Of a stretch of DNA of 31,779 nt, positions 15,950 through 25,057 are shown one piece after another. Below the pieces are notes generated by a model that was not told the origin of the DNA, made no database searches, and saw only the letters and a program-made list of their open reading frames with translations. Numbering within the stretch: position 1 is the first letter of the stretch; each line of letters starts with the position of its first letter. Origin of the DNA: Thermoleophilia bacterium (GTDB lineage: Bacteria; Actinomycetota; Thermoleophilia; Gaiellales; Gaiellaceae); NCBI GenBank assembly GCA_025934335.1, contig JAICYG010000005.1, positions 1 through 31,779 of the forward strand, given 5' to 3'. The translations under genes were made by a program, and so were the position numbers.

Positions 15950-18900
15950 GAGACGGGCTCCGGCCGCAGCGAGGCGAGCGCCTGCCGGAGCTCGTCGAAT
16001 CCCTGCTCGACGCGCGTCACGAGCTGTCCGGCGTCCTCGAGGCCACCGCTCTTCGCGCACTGCTCGAGGGTGCGGCACCGCTCCGCGAACGCCTCGGCGC
16101 CGAGAGTGGCGCCGTTCGACTTCAGCGTGTGTGCCGCCCGCCGGAGCTCCTCTGCGTTCCTCTCGTCGAGGGCGCGGCGCAGCGTCCGGAGGAGGGCGGG
16201 CGCGTCGGCGAGGAACGTGTCGATCACCTCGGCGACGAACGCGTCCCCGCCGAGCTCCCTCAGGCTCTCGACGGCGCTCGGCTCGAGACGGGCGGCGACA
16301 TCCGTGCGTGCCTCCGCTGCACGCGGACGGACACGGCGGATCGCCTCCGCGAGCGCGTCGGGACGGATCGGCTTCGCGACGTAGTCGTCCATCCCGGCCG
16401 CGAGACACGCCTCGCGGTCCTCCGGCATCGCGTTCGCGGTCATTGCGACGATGCGCGGGCGCTCCTCGCGAGGCCAGCGCTCGCAGATGCTGCGCGAAGC
16501 GTCGAGCCCGTCGAGCTCCGGCATCTGCACGTCCATCAGGACGACGTCGTATAGCTTCTGTTCGATCGCCTCGATCGCCTCACGGCCGTTCCAGACGACG
16601 TCGGCGCGGTAGCCGAGCCGGTCGAGCAGCCGGAGCGCGACCTTCTGGTTCACCGCGTTGTCCTCGGCCAGGAGGATGCGCAGCGGCGACGTTGCAGCCG
16701 CGTCTTCCTGCGGCGCGGCTTCCTGCGCCGCCTGCTCCTGCGCCCGCGCGGCGAGTGCCTTCACGAGCGCGTTGTAGAGCTGCGAGGCTCTGACCGGCTT
16801 TGCGAGCTGCACGACGAAGTCTCCGGCCGACTCGCTCTTCGGCAGCCGACCGAGCGAGGTGAGGAGCACGAGCGGCAGCTCATCCGCGTCGCGACGGCGG
16901 CGAATCTCGCGCGCCAGGGCGAGCCCGTCGAGCATCGGCATCATCATGTCGAGGACGCCCACGTCGAACGGCTCGCCTTCGTCGACCCGCGCGAGGGCGT
17001 CGGTCGGGGACTCGAGCGTGACGGGCTCCATGCCCCACGACCGCACGTGCCTGGCCACGATCTCGCGGTTTGTGGCGTTGTCGTCGACGACGAGGACGCG
17101 CTTGCCGGCGAGTTGCGGGAGCGCGCCGCGTTCATGGTCGTGCGCGGGGACATCGGCCGCCTGCGCCGGAAGCGAGATGCGGAACGTCGAGCCCTCACCC
17201 TCCACGCTCTCGACGAGCATCGTCCCGCCCATCAGCCCGACGAGCCGCTTCGAGATCGCAAGCCCGAGACCCGTGCCCCCGTAGCGTCGCGTGGTCGAGG
17301 CGTCGACCTGGCTGAACGACTCGAACAGCTTGTCCATGCGGTCCTGCGGGATGCCGATGCCGGTGTCGCGCACCGCGATGTCGAGCCGGTAGGAGCCGGC
17401 GTCGCCCGGTGCGGCGGCGACATCGACGACGACCTCGCCTTCCTCCGTGAACTTCACGGCGTTCGAGAGCAGGTTGAGCAGCACCTGCCGGAGCCGTCCC
17501 GCGTCGCCGACGATGCCCGCCGGCGCGCCCTCGTCGATCAGGCAGCCGAGCTCGATCGCCTTCTCCCACGCGCGCGGCGCCACGATCTCGAGCGCCCCCT
17601 CCACGCACTCCCGCAGGTCGACCGGCTCCCGCTCGAGCTCCAGCTTCCCGGCCTCGATCTTCGAGTAGTCGAGGATGTCGTCGATCACGTGCAGGAGCGC
17701 GTCGCCGCTCGAGCGCACCACCTCGGCGAACTCGCGCTGCTCCGCCGAGAGCTCCGTGTCGAGCAGCAGTCCGGTCATGCCGATCACGGCGTTCATCGGC
17801 GTGCGGATCTCGTGGCTCATCGTGGCGAGGAACGCGCTCTTCGCCTGCGTCGCCGCCTCCGCCTCCTCGCGTGCCTGCTGGAGCTCGGTGATGTCGTGGT
17901 AGATCGCGAGGAGGCCCGCGCGCTCGCCTTCGCGCGTCAGCGGCACAAGCATCAGCTCGACGTCGACCGCCGTCCCGTCCTTCCGCCGGCGACGCGTGAT
18001 GCGCTGCGCACGCCCGCCCGCGAGCGCCTCGCGCGTGATCTCCCTGCCCTCGTCGCGGGCGTCCTCCCCGAAGACGAGGTCGTCGACAGGCAGGCCGAGG
18101 GCCTCGGCAGCCGTGTGCCCGAAGAGCTCCGCAGCGGCCGGGTTCCAGCCGGTGACCCGCTCGTCGATGTCCAGGGTCACGACCGCCACCGGCGTGATCG
18201 CGACGAGCGACTCGAGGTACTGCTTCTGGCGGTCGATCTCGGCGAAGAGGCGCGCGTTGTGGATCGCGACGCCGACGTTCGAGGCGATCGTGGCCAGGAG
18301 GCCCGTCTCCGCCTCGCCGAAGCGTCCCTCCTCGTCGATGCTCTGCACGCTGACGACGCCGATCGCCTCGTCCCCCACGAGAATCGGAACGCCGAGGTAG
18401 GAGCGAGAGGGCGTGCCGATCTGCGCCCGCCCCTCGTACTGCGCCTCCCGGTTCAGGAGCAGCGGCTCGCGCGCCTGGAGGATCTGCGAGGTGAGCCCCT
18501 GCCCGTAGTCGATCGCGGGCTCGTTCCTGCGCTCGCCGCTCTCGTGGTAGTAGGCGAAGTCGATCTTCCCGCGCTGATCGTCGTGCAAGGCGACATAAGC
18601 GATGTCGGCGTCGAACGTCTCGCGCACGCGCTCGCCAACGAGCTCGATCAGCGCGTCGAGGTCGAGCTGCGCAGCGAGCGCATGCCCGACGCTGTTGACG
18701 GTGGCGAGCTCCTCGGCGCGCCGGCGCGTCTCGTGGACGAGGCGGGCGTTCTCGAGCGCCACGCTCACGCTGCCGGCGAGCGTCACGAGCAGGCGCTGGT
18801 CAGCCTCGGTGAAGGCATGCGTGCGGTCGACGTTCTGGAGCGAGATGACGCCGGTGGCCCGACCGCCGACGAGCAGGGGGACGAAGAGGGCCGACTTCAC

Positions 18901-21312
18901 GGGCTCGCCGCTGAGGACGTACGGGTTGCCGAAGCGCTCGGCGACTTCCGGCGTGGATTCGTCGAGCATCAGCGGCTCGCGCGTCTCCATCACGTGCCTC
19001 CGGAAGCCGATCAGCGGGATCGGATCCTGCTGCAGCCGCTCGCCGCGCTCGATCACGTACGGGAAGTGCAGGAGCCGCGTCTCCTCGTTCCAGGTCGAGA
19101 TGCTCACGACCTGCGCGTCGAAGACACCACGGATCCGGTCGCCGACCAGGTCGTAGATCGCCTGCGGGTCGAGCTCGCTCGCGATCGCAGCCTGCACGCT
19201 GTTGATCAGGGCGAGCTCTGCGTTTCGCTGCCGTGTCTCGTGGACGAGTTGCGCGTTCTCGAGCGCCACTCCGAGGCTGCCCGAGATGGTGGAGAGCAGG
19301 CGCCGGTCGGACTCGCTGAAGGCATGCTCGCGGTCGAGGTTCTGGATCGAGATGACGCCGGTCGCGCGGCCGCCGACGACGAGCGGCTGGAAGATCGCCG
19401 AGCCGTGCGAGGGCTCGCCGACGACCGCCTCGGGGTTGTCGTACTCGGCGAGGGCGGCATCCATGTTCTCGAGGACGGCGAGCGGCTCGCGCGTCTCCAG
19501 CACGTGCTTCCGGAAGCCGACCACCGGGAACGTCACGTTCGGGAAGTGGACGCCGCGCTCGATCTGGTAGACGAAGCGCAGGATGCCCTCCGCCTCGTCG
19601 TGCACGGCGATGTCCACGACCTGTGCGTCGAAGACCTCGCGCAGCTTCTCGCCGACCAGGTCGTAGATCGCCTGCTGGTCGAGCTCGCCGGCGATCGACT
19701 CCTGCACGCTGTTGATCAGCGCGAGCTCGGCGTTCCGCTGCCGCGTCTCGTGGACGAGGCGGGCGTTCTCGAGCGCGACGCTCAGGCTGCTCGCGAGCGT
19801 CGTCAGCAGGCGCAGGTCGTCGTCGGAGAACGCGTGCGTGCGGTCGAGGTTCTGCAGCGAGATGCGGCCGCGGACCTCGTCACCGGTGACGAGCGGCGCG
19901 ACGAGCAGCGAGAGCGCCGGCTCGCCCTGCATCACCGGCGAGGTCACGCCCTGCTGGGCGTCCCATGCCGGTACGTCGTCGATCATGAACGCGGCCCTCG
20001 TCTCCACGAGGCGCTTGTTGGTCTGCGAAGCCTCGATCGGTCGGCCCTCGTCCGGGAAGCGGACGCCCCGCTCGATCGCGTACGGGTAATGGGTCAGCCC
20101 GGCGTCGTAATCGAAGACGCCGATGTCCACGACCTGCGCGTCGAAGATCTCCTGGATCTTGTCGCCGACGACGTCGTAGATCGCCTGCAGCTCGAGCTCG
20201 CCGGCGAGCGCCGACTGGACGCTGTTGATGAGCGCGAGCTCGGCGTTTCGCTGCCGGGTCTCGTGGACGAGGCGCGCGTTCTCGAGCGCGACGCTCAGGC
20301 TGCCCGCGAGCGTCGAGAGGAGGCGCTCGTCGGCCTCCGTGAACGCGTGCGTCCGGTCGAGGTTCTGCAGTGAGATTCGACCACGCACTTCGTCCCCGGT
20401 CATGAGCGGCGCGACCAGCATCGAGAGCGCGGGCTCGCCCTGCACCGGCCCCGCGCCGCCGTGGTCGGCCTTCCACGTCGCCACGTCGTCGATCAGCACC
20501 GGCGCCTTGGTCGTGAGGATGAGCCGGGTGGTCGGCGAGGCGGTGATGGAGACCGACTCGTCCGGGAGTCGGACGCCGCGCTCGATCGTGTACGGGAAGC
20601 TGATCAGCCCGGCGTCCAGGTCGAAGATGCCGATGTCGACGACCTGCGCGTCGAAGATCTCCTGGATCTTGTCGCCGACGACGTCGTAGATCGCCTGCAG
20701 CTCGAGCTCCCCGGCGAGCGCCGCCTGGACGCTGTTGATCAGCGCCAGCTCGGCGTTCCGCTGACGCGTCTCCTCGATCGCGCGGGCGCGAGAGAGCGCA
20801 GTGCCGACGTGCTGGCCGACGAACGCGAGCAGATCCTTGTCGCCCTCGGAGTAGCCGGCGTCCTCCGTGTAGGACTGCACGGCGAGGACGCCGACCGTCT
20901 GCCCCTCGGCTCTGAGCGGAACGCCGAGCCAGCTGGAGCCCTCGCTGAGGACGCCGAGGAGCTCGACCTCCCCCTGCTCGATCAGCGACCGCATCCGCTC
21001 GTACCCGATCAGTTGCGGCTCGCCGGTGCGCAGGACGTACGCGGTCGTGCCGCGCGCCTCGCCCGTGCCGAAGGCATCCCACTGGTTGGGGTCCGGGACG
21101 CTCGGGTCGACCTCGTCCACGTAGTACGGGTAGCTGATGAGCTGCCGTGCCTCGTCGTAGAGCGCGATGTAGAGGTTGCTCGCGCCCATCAGCTCGCCGA
21201 CGACGTCGTGCACCGCGCGGTAGAAGGCCTGCATGTCCTCCGCGGTGCTTGCGAGCTCCGCGATCCGGTAGAGCGCGGCCTGCACCTGCTCAGCGTGCCG
21301 CGCCTCCGCCAC
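15946..21312 (-). CDS. Giant hybrid sensor histidine kinase: 6 GAF, PAS, HisKA, HATPase, 2 REC, Hpt
   Basis: A 1788-residue soluble multi-sensor kinase with no membrane segment. There are six GAF domains (about 15-185, then units starting at residues 192, 362, 533, 703 and 872), a PAS domain (about 1030-1150), HisKA with His1167 in ATMSHEIRTPMNAVIG, HATPase_c (DTGIGIPQDRM, YGGTGLGLAIS), receiver 1 with Asp1455 (GVLDMMMPMLDG), receiver 2 with Asp1594 (VLMDVQMPELDG), and Hpt with His1728 (AAHTLKSNGATLGA). GAFs 2-5 are recent tandem duplicates. The start is GTG at 21312, without a Shine-Dalgarno site; GATACT lies about 6 nt upstream. The relay His-Asp-Asp-His would pass phosphate to the receiver-cyclase encoded next. 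Confidence 0.95.
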   Translation of the reverse strand: MAEARHAEQVQAALYRIAELASTAEDMQAFYRAVHDVVGELMGASNLYIALYDEARQLISYPYYVDEVDPSVPDPNQWDAFGTGEARGTTAYVLRTGEPQLIGYERMRSLIEQGEVELLGVLSEGSSWLGVPLRAEGQTVGVLAVQSYTEDAGYSEGDKDLLAFVGQHVGTALSRARAIEETRQRNAELALINSVQAALAGELELQAIYDVVGDKIQEIFDAQVVDIGIFDLDAGLISFPYTIERGVRLPDESVSITASPTTRLILTTKAPVLIDDVATWKADHGGAGPVQGEPALSMLVAPLMTGDEVRGRISLQNLDRTHAFTEADERLLSTLAGSLSVALENARLVHETRQRNAELALINSVQSALAGELELQAIYDVVGDKIQEIFDAQVVDIGVFDYDAGLTHYPYAIERGVRFPDEGRPIEASQTNKRLVETRAAFMIDDVPAWDAQQGVTSPVMQGEPALSLLVAPLVTGDEVRGRISLQNLDRTHAFSDDDLRLLTTLASSLSVALENARLVHETRQRNAELALINSVQESIAGELDQQAIYDLVGEKLREVFDAQVVDIAVHDEAEGILRFVYQIERGVHFPNVTFPVVGFRKHVLETREPLAVLENMDAALAEYDNPEAVVGEPSHGSAIFQPLVVGGRATGVISIQNLDREHAFSESDRRLLSTISGSLGVALENAQLVHETRQRNAELALINSVQAAIASELDPQAIYDLVGDRIRGVFDAQVVSISTWNEETRLLHFPYVIERGERLQQDPIPLIGFRRHVMETREPLMLDESTPEVAERFGNPYVLSGEPVKSALFVPLLVGGRATGVISLQNVDRTHAFTEADQRLLVTLAGSVSVALENARLVHETRRRAEELATVNSVGHALAAQLDLDALIELVGERVRETFDADIAYVALHDDQRGKIDFAYYHESGERRNEPAIDYGQGLTSQILQAREPLLLNREAQYEGRAQIGTPSRSYLGVPILVGDEAIGVVSVQSIDEEGRFGEAETGLLATIASNVGVAIHNARLFAEIDRQKQYLESLVAITPVAVVTLDIDERVTGWNPAAAELFGHTAAEALGLPVDDLVFGEDARDEGREITREALAGGRAQRITRRRRKDGTAVDVELMLVPLTREGERAGLLAIYHDITELQQAREEAEAATQAKSAFLATMSHEIRTPMNAVIGMTGLLLDTELSAEQREFAEVVRSSGDALLHVIDDILDYSKIEAGKLELEREPVDLRECVEGALEIVAPRAWEKAIELGCLIDEGAPAGIVGDAGRLRQVLLNLLSNAVKFTEEGEVVVDVAAAPGDAGSYRLDIAVRDTGIGIPQDRMDKLFESFSQVDASTTRRYGGTGLGLAISKRLVGLMGGTMLVESVEGEGSTFRISLPAQAADVPAHDHERGALPQLAGKRVLVVDDNATNREIVARHVRSWGMEPVTLESPTDALARVDEGEPFDVGVLDMMMPMLDGLALAREIRRRRDADELPLVLLTSLGRLPKSESAGDFVVQLAKPVRASQLYNALVKALAARAQEQAAQEAAPQEDAAATSPLRILLAEDNAVNQKVALRLLDRLGYRADVVWNGREAIEAIEQKLYDVVLMDVQMPELDGLDASRSICERWPREERPRIVAMTANAMPEDREACLAAGMDDYVAKPIRPDALAEAIRRVRPRAAEARTDVAARLEPSAVESLRELGGDAFVAEVIDTFLADAPALLRTLRRALDERNAEELRRAAHTLKSNGATLGAEAFAERCRTLEQCAKSGGLEDAGQLVTRVEQGFDELRQALASLRPEPVS
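18700..20739 (-). repeat. Tandem array of four GAF-coding units
   Basis: Inside the hybrid kinase, four units of 510, 513, 510 and 507 bp follow each other, each starting at the codons for INSVQ (20739, 20229, 19716, 19206). Units share long nearly identical stretches, for example the linker ETRQRNAELALINSVQ and the segment IYD(V/L)VG. All lengths are multiples of three, so the frame is kept. Units 2 and 3 look most alike (same AGELELQAIYDVVGDKIQE), units 4 and 5 more diverged. Confidence 0.85.
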
Positions 21313-21368
21313 GAGCCAAGTATCGCGCGGTACGCGAAGGGCGTCCAGCCGGGGAACCGGACCGACCC

Positions 21369-21404
21369 GTCCGCTTCAGGTACCGTAAGCGGACTAAAGA
21401 GTCC
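21369..21404. promoter_or_regulatory. Candidate TetR operator before the MFS gene
   Basis: GTCCGCTT (21369-21376) is repeated inverted as AAGCGGAC (21387-21394), and GGACT (21391-21395) is again inverted as AGTCC (21400-21404). These three overlapping half-sites lie 26-61 nt before the MFS ATG, in the promoter region. The downstream tetR-type gene of the same transcript is the obvious binder, giving repression lifted by the exported compound. Confidence 0.5.
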
Positions 21405-21429
21405 AGATTTGAGAGTGAGGTGGCCGCCG

Positions 21430-22869
21430 ATGGCCAAGGCAACCAACCCATGGGTCGTGCTCGTTCTGATCTGCCTGGCGCAGTTCATGGTCGTGCTGGA
21501 TGCGACGATCGTGAACGTCGCGCTCCCGTCGATCCAGAACGACCTGCATCTTTCCGAGGGGAACCTGCAGTGGATCGTGAACGCGTACACGCTCGTCTTC
21601 GGAGGCTTCCTGCTCCTCGGCGGGCGCGCGGGCGACCTGCTCGGCCGCAAGCGGCTGTTCCTGATCGGTCTCGTGATCTTCACCGGCGCGTCCCTGCTCG
21701 ACGGCCTTGCCTCGAGCGAGGGGATGCTGATCGGAGCCCGTGCGCTCCAGGGCCTCGGTGCCGCGTTGATCTCGCCCGCGGCGCTGTCGATCATCTCGAC
21801 GACGTTCGCGGAAGGCGCCGAGCGTGCGAAGGCACTGGGCGTCTGGGCGGCGATCGCGATCGGCGGCTCGGCCGTCGGCCTCGTGCTCGGCGGCCTCCTG
21901 ACGCAGTACTTCTCGTGGCCGTGGATCTTCTTCGTCAACGTCCCGGTCGGCATCGTCGGCTTCGTCCTGTCGCTGCGCCTGATCCCGGAGTCGCGGGACA
22001 CGCACGCGCACCGCAGCTACGACATCGCGGGAGCCGTGACCGTCACCGGCGGGCTGATGGCGCTCGTCTACGCGATCGTCGGCGCGCAGCAGGCGGGCTG
22101 GGGATCCGCGAAGACCCTCGGCTTCTTCGCGCTCGCGGTTGTGCTCCTCACGACGTTCGTCGTCGTCGAGCTCAATGCGAAGGCGCCGCTCGTCCGGCTG
22201 TCGATCTTCCGCACCCGTTCGCTGCTGACCGCGAACGTCGCGATGCTCCTCGCCATGTCGGGCATGTTCGCGATGTTCTTCTTCAACACGCTCTACATCC
22301 AGCGCGTGCTCGGCTACGGGCCGCTCGAGGCGGGGGTGGCGTTCCTGCCGTTCTCGCTCGGGATCATGATCTCGGCCGGCATCGCGTCGCAGTTCGCGCC
22401 GCGGATCGGCGTACGGCCGGTCGCCGCGGCGGGCATGCTCCTGAGCGCCGGCGGGCTGCTGCTCCTGACGCAGCTGCCGGTGCACGGCTCGTACCTCACG
22501 AACGTGCTGCCGTCGATCGCCCTCTCGTCGCTCGGGATGGGCGCGGTCTTCATGCCGCTGACCCTGATCGCGACCACCGGCCTCGAGGACGCCGACCAGG
22601 GGCTCGCATCGGGCCTCTTCAACACGTCGCAGCAGGTCGGCGGCGCGCTGGGGCTGGCGGTGCTGTCGACGCTCGCGACGAGCAAGTCGTCGTCCGCGGG
22701 GGGCACGCAGCTGCACGCGCTCGTCGTCGGGTTCCACTGGGCGTTCGCGGCCGGCGCCGCCGTCATGGTGGCCGCGCTCGCAGTGATGGTCGGGCTCCTC
22801 CGCGCACGGCACGTCGCCCGCATCGAGGAGCAGGCGGCGTCCGGCGAGCCGGTGATCGTGGGGGCGTAG
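21430..22869 (+). CDS. MFS drug-type transporter, DHA2 (14-TM) family
   Basis: A 479-residue polytopic membrane protein. TM1 contains LDATIVNVALPSIQ, the DHA2 motif; GRAGDLLGRKRLF is MFS motif A; RALQGLGAALISPAAL is motif B; AIAIGGSAVGLVLGGLL is the antiporter motif C. The length and number of hydrophobic stretches fit 14 transmembrane segments. It probably exports toxic compounds in exchange for protons. The ATG at 21430 is preceded by GAGG 9 nt upstream. It overlaps the TetR gene by one base (TAGTG), and a palindromic operator candidate lies upstream. Confidence 0.93.
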   Translation: MAKATNPWVVLVLICLAQFMVVLDATIVNVALPSIQNDLHLSEGNLQWIVNAYTLVFGGFLLLGGRAGDLLGRKRLFLIGLVIFTGASLLDGLASSEGMLIGARALQGLGAALISPAALSIISTTFAEGAERAKALGVWAAIAIGGSAVGLVLGGLLTQYFSWPWIFFVNVPVGIVGFVLSLRLIPESRDTHAHRSYDIAGAVTVTGGLMALVYAIVGAQQAGWGSAKTLGFFALAVVLLTTFVVVELNAKAPLVRLSIFRTRSLLTANVAMLLAMSGMFAMFFFNTLYIQRVLGYGPLEAGVAFLPFSLGIMISAGIASQFAPRIGVRPVAAAGMLLSAGGLLLLTQLPVHGSYLTNVLPSIALSSLGMGAVFMPLTLIATTGLEDADQGLASGLFNTSQQVGGALGLAVLSTLATSKSSSAGGTQLHALVVGFHWAFAAGAAVMVAALAVMVGLLRARHVARIEEQAASGEPVIVGA

Positions 22870-23426
22870 TGGGCTCACCCGAGACGACCGCTCTTCGCGC
22901 CGACGCTCAGCGAAACCTCGACCGCATCCTCGCGGCGGCCGCCGACGCGTTCGCCGAGCTCGGCCCGGACGTCTCGATCGACGAGATCGCGCGCCGGGCC
23001 GGGGTCGGCCACGGCACGGTGTTCCGCCGGTTCCCGACGAAGGACGCGCTGCGTGCGGCGGTGCTGAGGCGGCGCCTCGACGAGCTGCTCGAGCGGTCAC
23101 GGGCTCTCCTCGCCGAGCCCGACGCCGGGGCGGCGTTCGAGGAGCTCATCTGGGTCGCCGCCGAGTCCTGCCGCCGCGACCGCTTCCTCTTCGAGGGTGT
23201 CGAGACGTGCGCGGAGCTCGAGGTGACCGAGGGGAAGCAGGAGCTCCACGAGACGGTCGACAGGCTGATCCGCCGCGCGCGGCGGGCCGGTGCTGTCCGC
23301 GCCGGGCTCGATGCACGTGACGTCGGCGCGCTCGTCGGTGCCGCCATCCAGGCGGCCGCCCACGCGGAGCGAGACGAGGACTGGCGGCGCTACGTGCAGG
23401 TCGTCCTCGTCGGGCTTCGCCCTTGA
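22869..23426 (+). CDS. TetR-family transcriptional regulator
   Basis: A 185-residue TetR/AcrR protein. The N-terminal HTH (about 13-60) reads NLDRILAAAADAFAELGPD, then SIDEIARRAGVGHGTVFRRF and PTKDAL. The C-terminal helices form a ligand pocket of unknown specificity. The GTG start at 22869 shares its first base with the MFS stop TAG, so the two are translated together. It most likely represses its own operon through the repeats at 21369-21404. Confidence 0.92.
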   Translation: MGSPETTALRADAQRNLDRILAAAADAFAELGPDVSIDEIARRAGVGHGTVFRRFPTKDALRAAVLRRRLDELLERSRALLAEPDAGAAFEELIWVAAESCRRDRFLFEGVETCAELEVTEGKQELHETVDRLIRRARRAGAVRAGLDARDVGALVGAAIQAAAHAERDEDWRRYVQVVLVGLRP

Positions 23427-23450
23427 CGCTGTGCGACGATCCGTGTGGCC

Positions 23451-24401
23451 ATGGCCGAACCTCGGTGGCTGACGGTGTTCCGCCCGCCGCTCCTGTGGCG
23501 CGTCTTCGCGATCAACGCGGTGCTGCTCGCGGCTGCGACGGTGATCCTGGCGCTGACACCGGTGACGGTCCACGCGCCGATCGCGCTCGTCGAGGGCGTC
23601 GACCTGCTGCTCGGGCTCGCCGTCATGCTGCTCGCGAACTTCGTGCTGCTGCGACGGACGCTCGCGCCGATCGACCGGCTCGTCGAGCGGATGCACACGG
23701 TCGACCTGCTGCGCCCGGGGCAGCGGCTGCCGCGTGAAGGCGGCGTCGAGGTGGAGGCGCTCGTGACATCGTTCAACCAGATGCTCGACCGGCTGGAGGA
23801 GGAGCGGCGCGAGAGCGGGCGCCGCGCTCTGCAGGCGCAGGAGGCGGAGCGCCTCCGGATCGCGCGCGGGCTGCACGACGAGGTCGGCCAGGTGCTGACC
23901 GGCGTGCTGCTGCGGCTCGACGACGAGGAGACCAAGGACGCGGTGCGGCAGGCGCTCGAGGAGGTGCGGCGGATCGCGCAGGAGCTGCGGCCGGAGATGC
24001 TCGAGCACCTCGGCCTCGTCAGCGCGCTGACGGAGCTCTCGCGCAGGTTCGCCGACAGCAGCGGCCTGAGCGTCGAGCGGCGTTTCGCAGATGACCTGCC
24101 GCCGCTCTCCGACGAGGCCGAGCTGGCGGTCTACCGCGTCGCGCAGGAGAGCCTGACGAACGTGGCGCGTCACGCAGAGGCGAGCAACGTGCTCGTCTCG
24201 CTCGGGCGCGGCCAGGCGAGCGTCGTCCTCTCGGTCTCCGACGACGGGCAGGGCATGTCGCAGGCGGTCGCCTCGAACGGCCACGGCGGTCTGCGCGGGA
24301 TGCGCGAGCGCGCGCTGCTCGTCGGCGGCGCGCTCGCCGTCAAACGCAGCCGGGCAGGCGGGGTGGAGGTGCGGCTCGAGGTGCCCGCAGAGGACCGCTG
24401 A
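23451..24401 (+). CDS. Sensor histidine kinase, NarL/DesK-type (HisKA_3)
   Basis: A 316-residue membrane kinase. Two hydrophobic segments (about 17-35 and 46-67) flank a very short extracytoplasmic loop, so sensing is probably within the membrane or by the cytoplasmic part. A HAMP-like linker follows (LRRTLAPIDRLVERM), then HisKA_3 with the phosphoacceptor His142 in ARGLHDEVGQVLTG, and HATPase_c (YRVAQESLTNVARHA, SDDGQGM, GGLRGMRERA). An in-frame GTG at 23445 would add two residues. The stop overlaps the ATG of the response regulator by one base, so the pair is cognate. Confidence 0.92.
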   Translation: MAEPRWLTVFRPPLLWRVFAINAVLLAAATVILALTPVTVHAPIALVEGVDLLLGLAVMLLANFVLLRRTLAPIDRLVERMHTVDLLRPGQRLPREGGVEVEALVTSFNQMLDRLEEERRESGRRALQAQEAERLRIARGLHDEVGQVLTGVLLRLDDEETKDAVRQALEEVRRIAQELRPEMLEHLGLVSALTELSRRFADSSGLSVERRFADDLPPLSDEAELAVYRVAQESLTNVARHAEASNVLVSLGRGQASVVLSVSDDGQGMSQAVASNGHGGLRGMRERALLVGGALAVKRSRAGGVEVRLEVPAEDR

Positions 24402-25057
24402 TGCCGATCCCGCTCGTCACCCGGATCCTGGTCGCGGACGATCACCCGATCGTCCGGTCCGGCCTGAAGAAGGTCCTCGACGCGGAGGCGGACATGGAGG
24501 TCGTTGCCGAGGCGGAGGACGGCGCGGAGGCGGTGAGGAAGGCGCTGTCGGAGGACGTGCATCTCGCGATCCTCGACGTGTCGATGCCGAAGACGACCGG
24601 CATTCAGGCGGCGGAGGAGCTGCACAAGCGCAAGCCGGAGCTGAAGCTGCTGATGCTCTCGATGTACGACAGCGAGCAGTTCCTCTTCGAGGCGCTGAAG
24701 GCGGGCGCCTCTGGCTACGTGCTCAAGTCGGACGCCGACCAGGACATCGTCGAGGCGATTCGGCGCACGATGCGGGGACAGTCGTTTCTCTATCCGTCGG
24801 CGGTGTCGACGCTCGTCAGGGACTTCGTGGAGCGTGGGCGGTCGGGCGATGAGCAGTTCGACGTCCTGACGCCCCGCGAGTTGCAGGTGTTGAAGCTGAT
24901 CGCGGAGGCGTATACGTCGAAGGAGATCGCGAAGGAGCTCTTCATCAGCGTGAAGACGGTCGAGCGGCATCGCCAGAACATCCTGGACAAGCTCGGTATG
25001 AGCGACCGGGTCGAGCTGACCCGGTACGCGATCCGCCGTGGGCTGATCCAGCCCTGA
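24401..25057 (+). CDS. NarL/FixJ-family response regulator
   Basis: A 218-residue two-domain regulator. The receiver has ILVADDHPIVRSGLKKVLDA, phosphoacceptor Asp59 (LAILDVSMPKTTG), Ser/Thr in LMLSMYD and Lys in GYVLKSDAD. The LuxR-type HTH (about 150-215) has LTPRELQVLKLIAEAYTSKE and ISVKTVERHRQNILDKLGM. It is phosphorylated by the kinase encoded one base upstream and acts as a transcription factor. Targets are unknown; the small gene and universal stress gene just downstream are possible ones. Confidence 0.95.
   Translation: MPIPLVTRILVADDHPIVRSGLKKVLDAEADMEVVAEAEDGAEAVRKALSEDVHLAILDVSMPKTTGIQAAEELHKRKPELKLLMLSMYDSEQFLFEALKAGASGYVLKSDADQDIVEAIRRTMRGQSFLYPSAVSTLVRDFVERGRSGDEQFDVLTPRELQVLKLIAEAYTSKEIAKELFISVKTVERHRQNILDKLGMSDRVELTRYAIRRGLIQP

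Noticed and set aside
15950..16408. N-terminal extension of the receiver-cyclase to 506 residues
   Set aside because: This part is the shadow of the hybrid kinase Hpt/receiver in another frame; its composition (Arg/Gly-rich) is not protein-like, and GTG at 15949 gives the normal receiver start.
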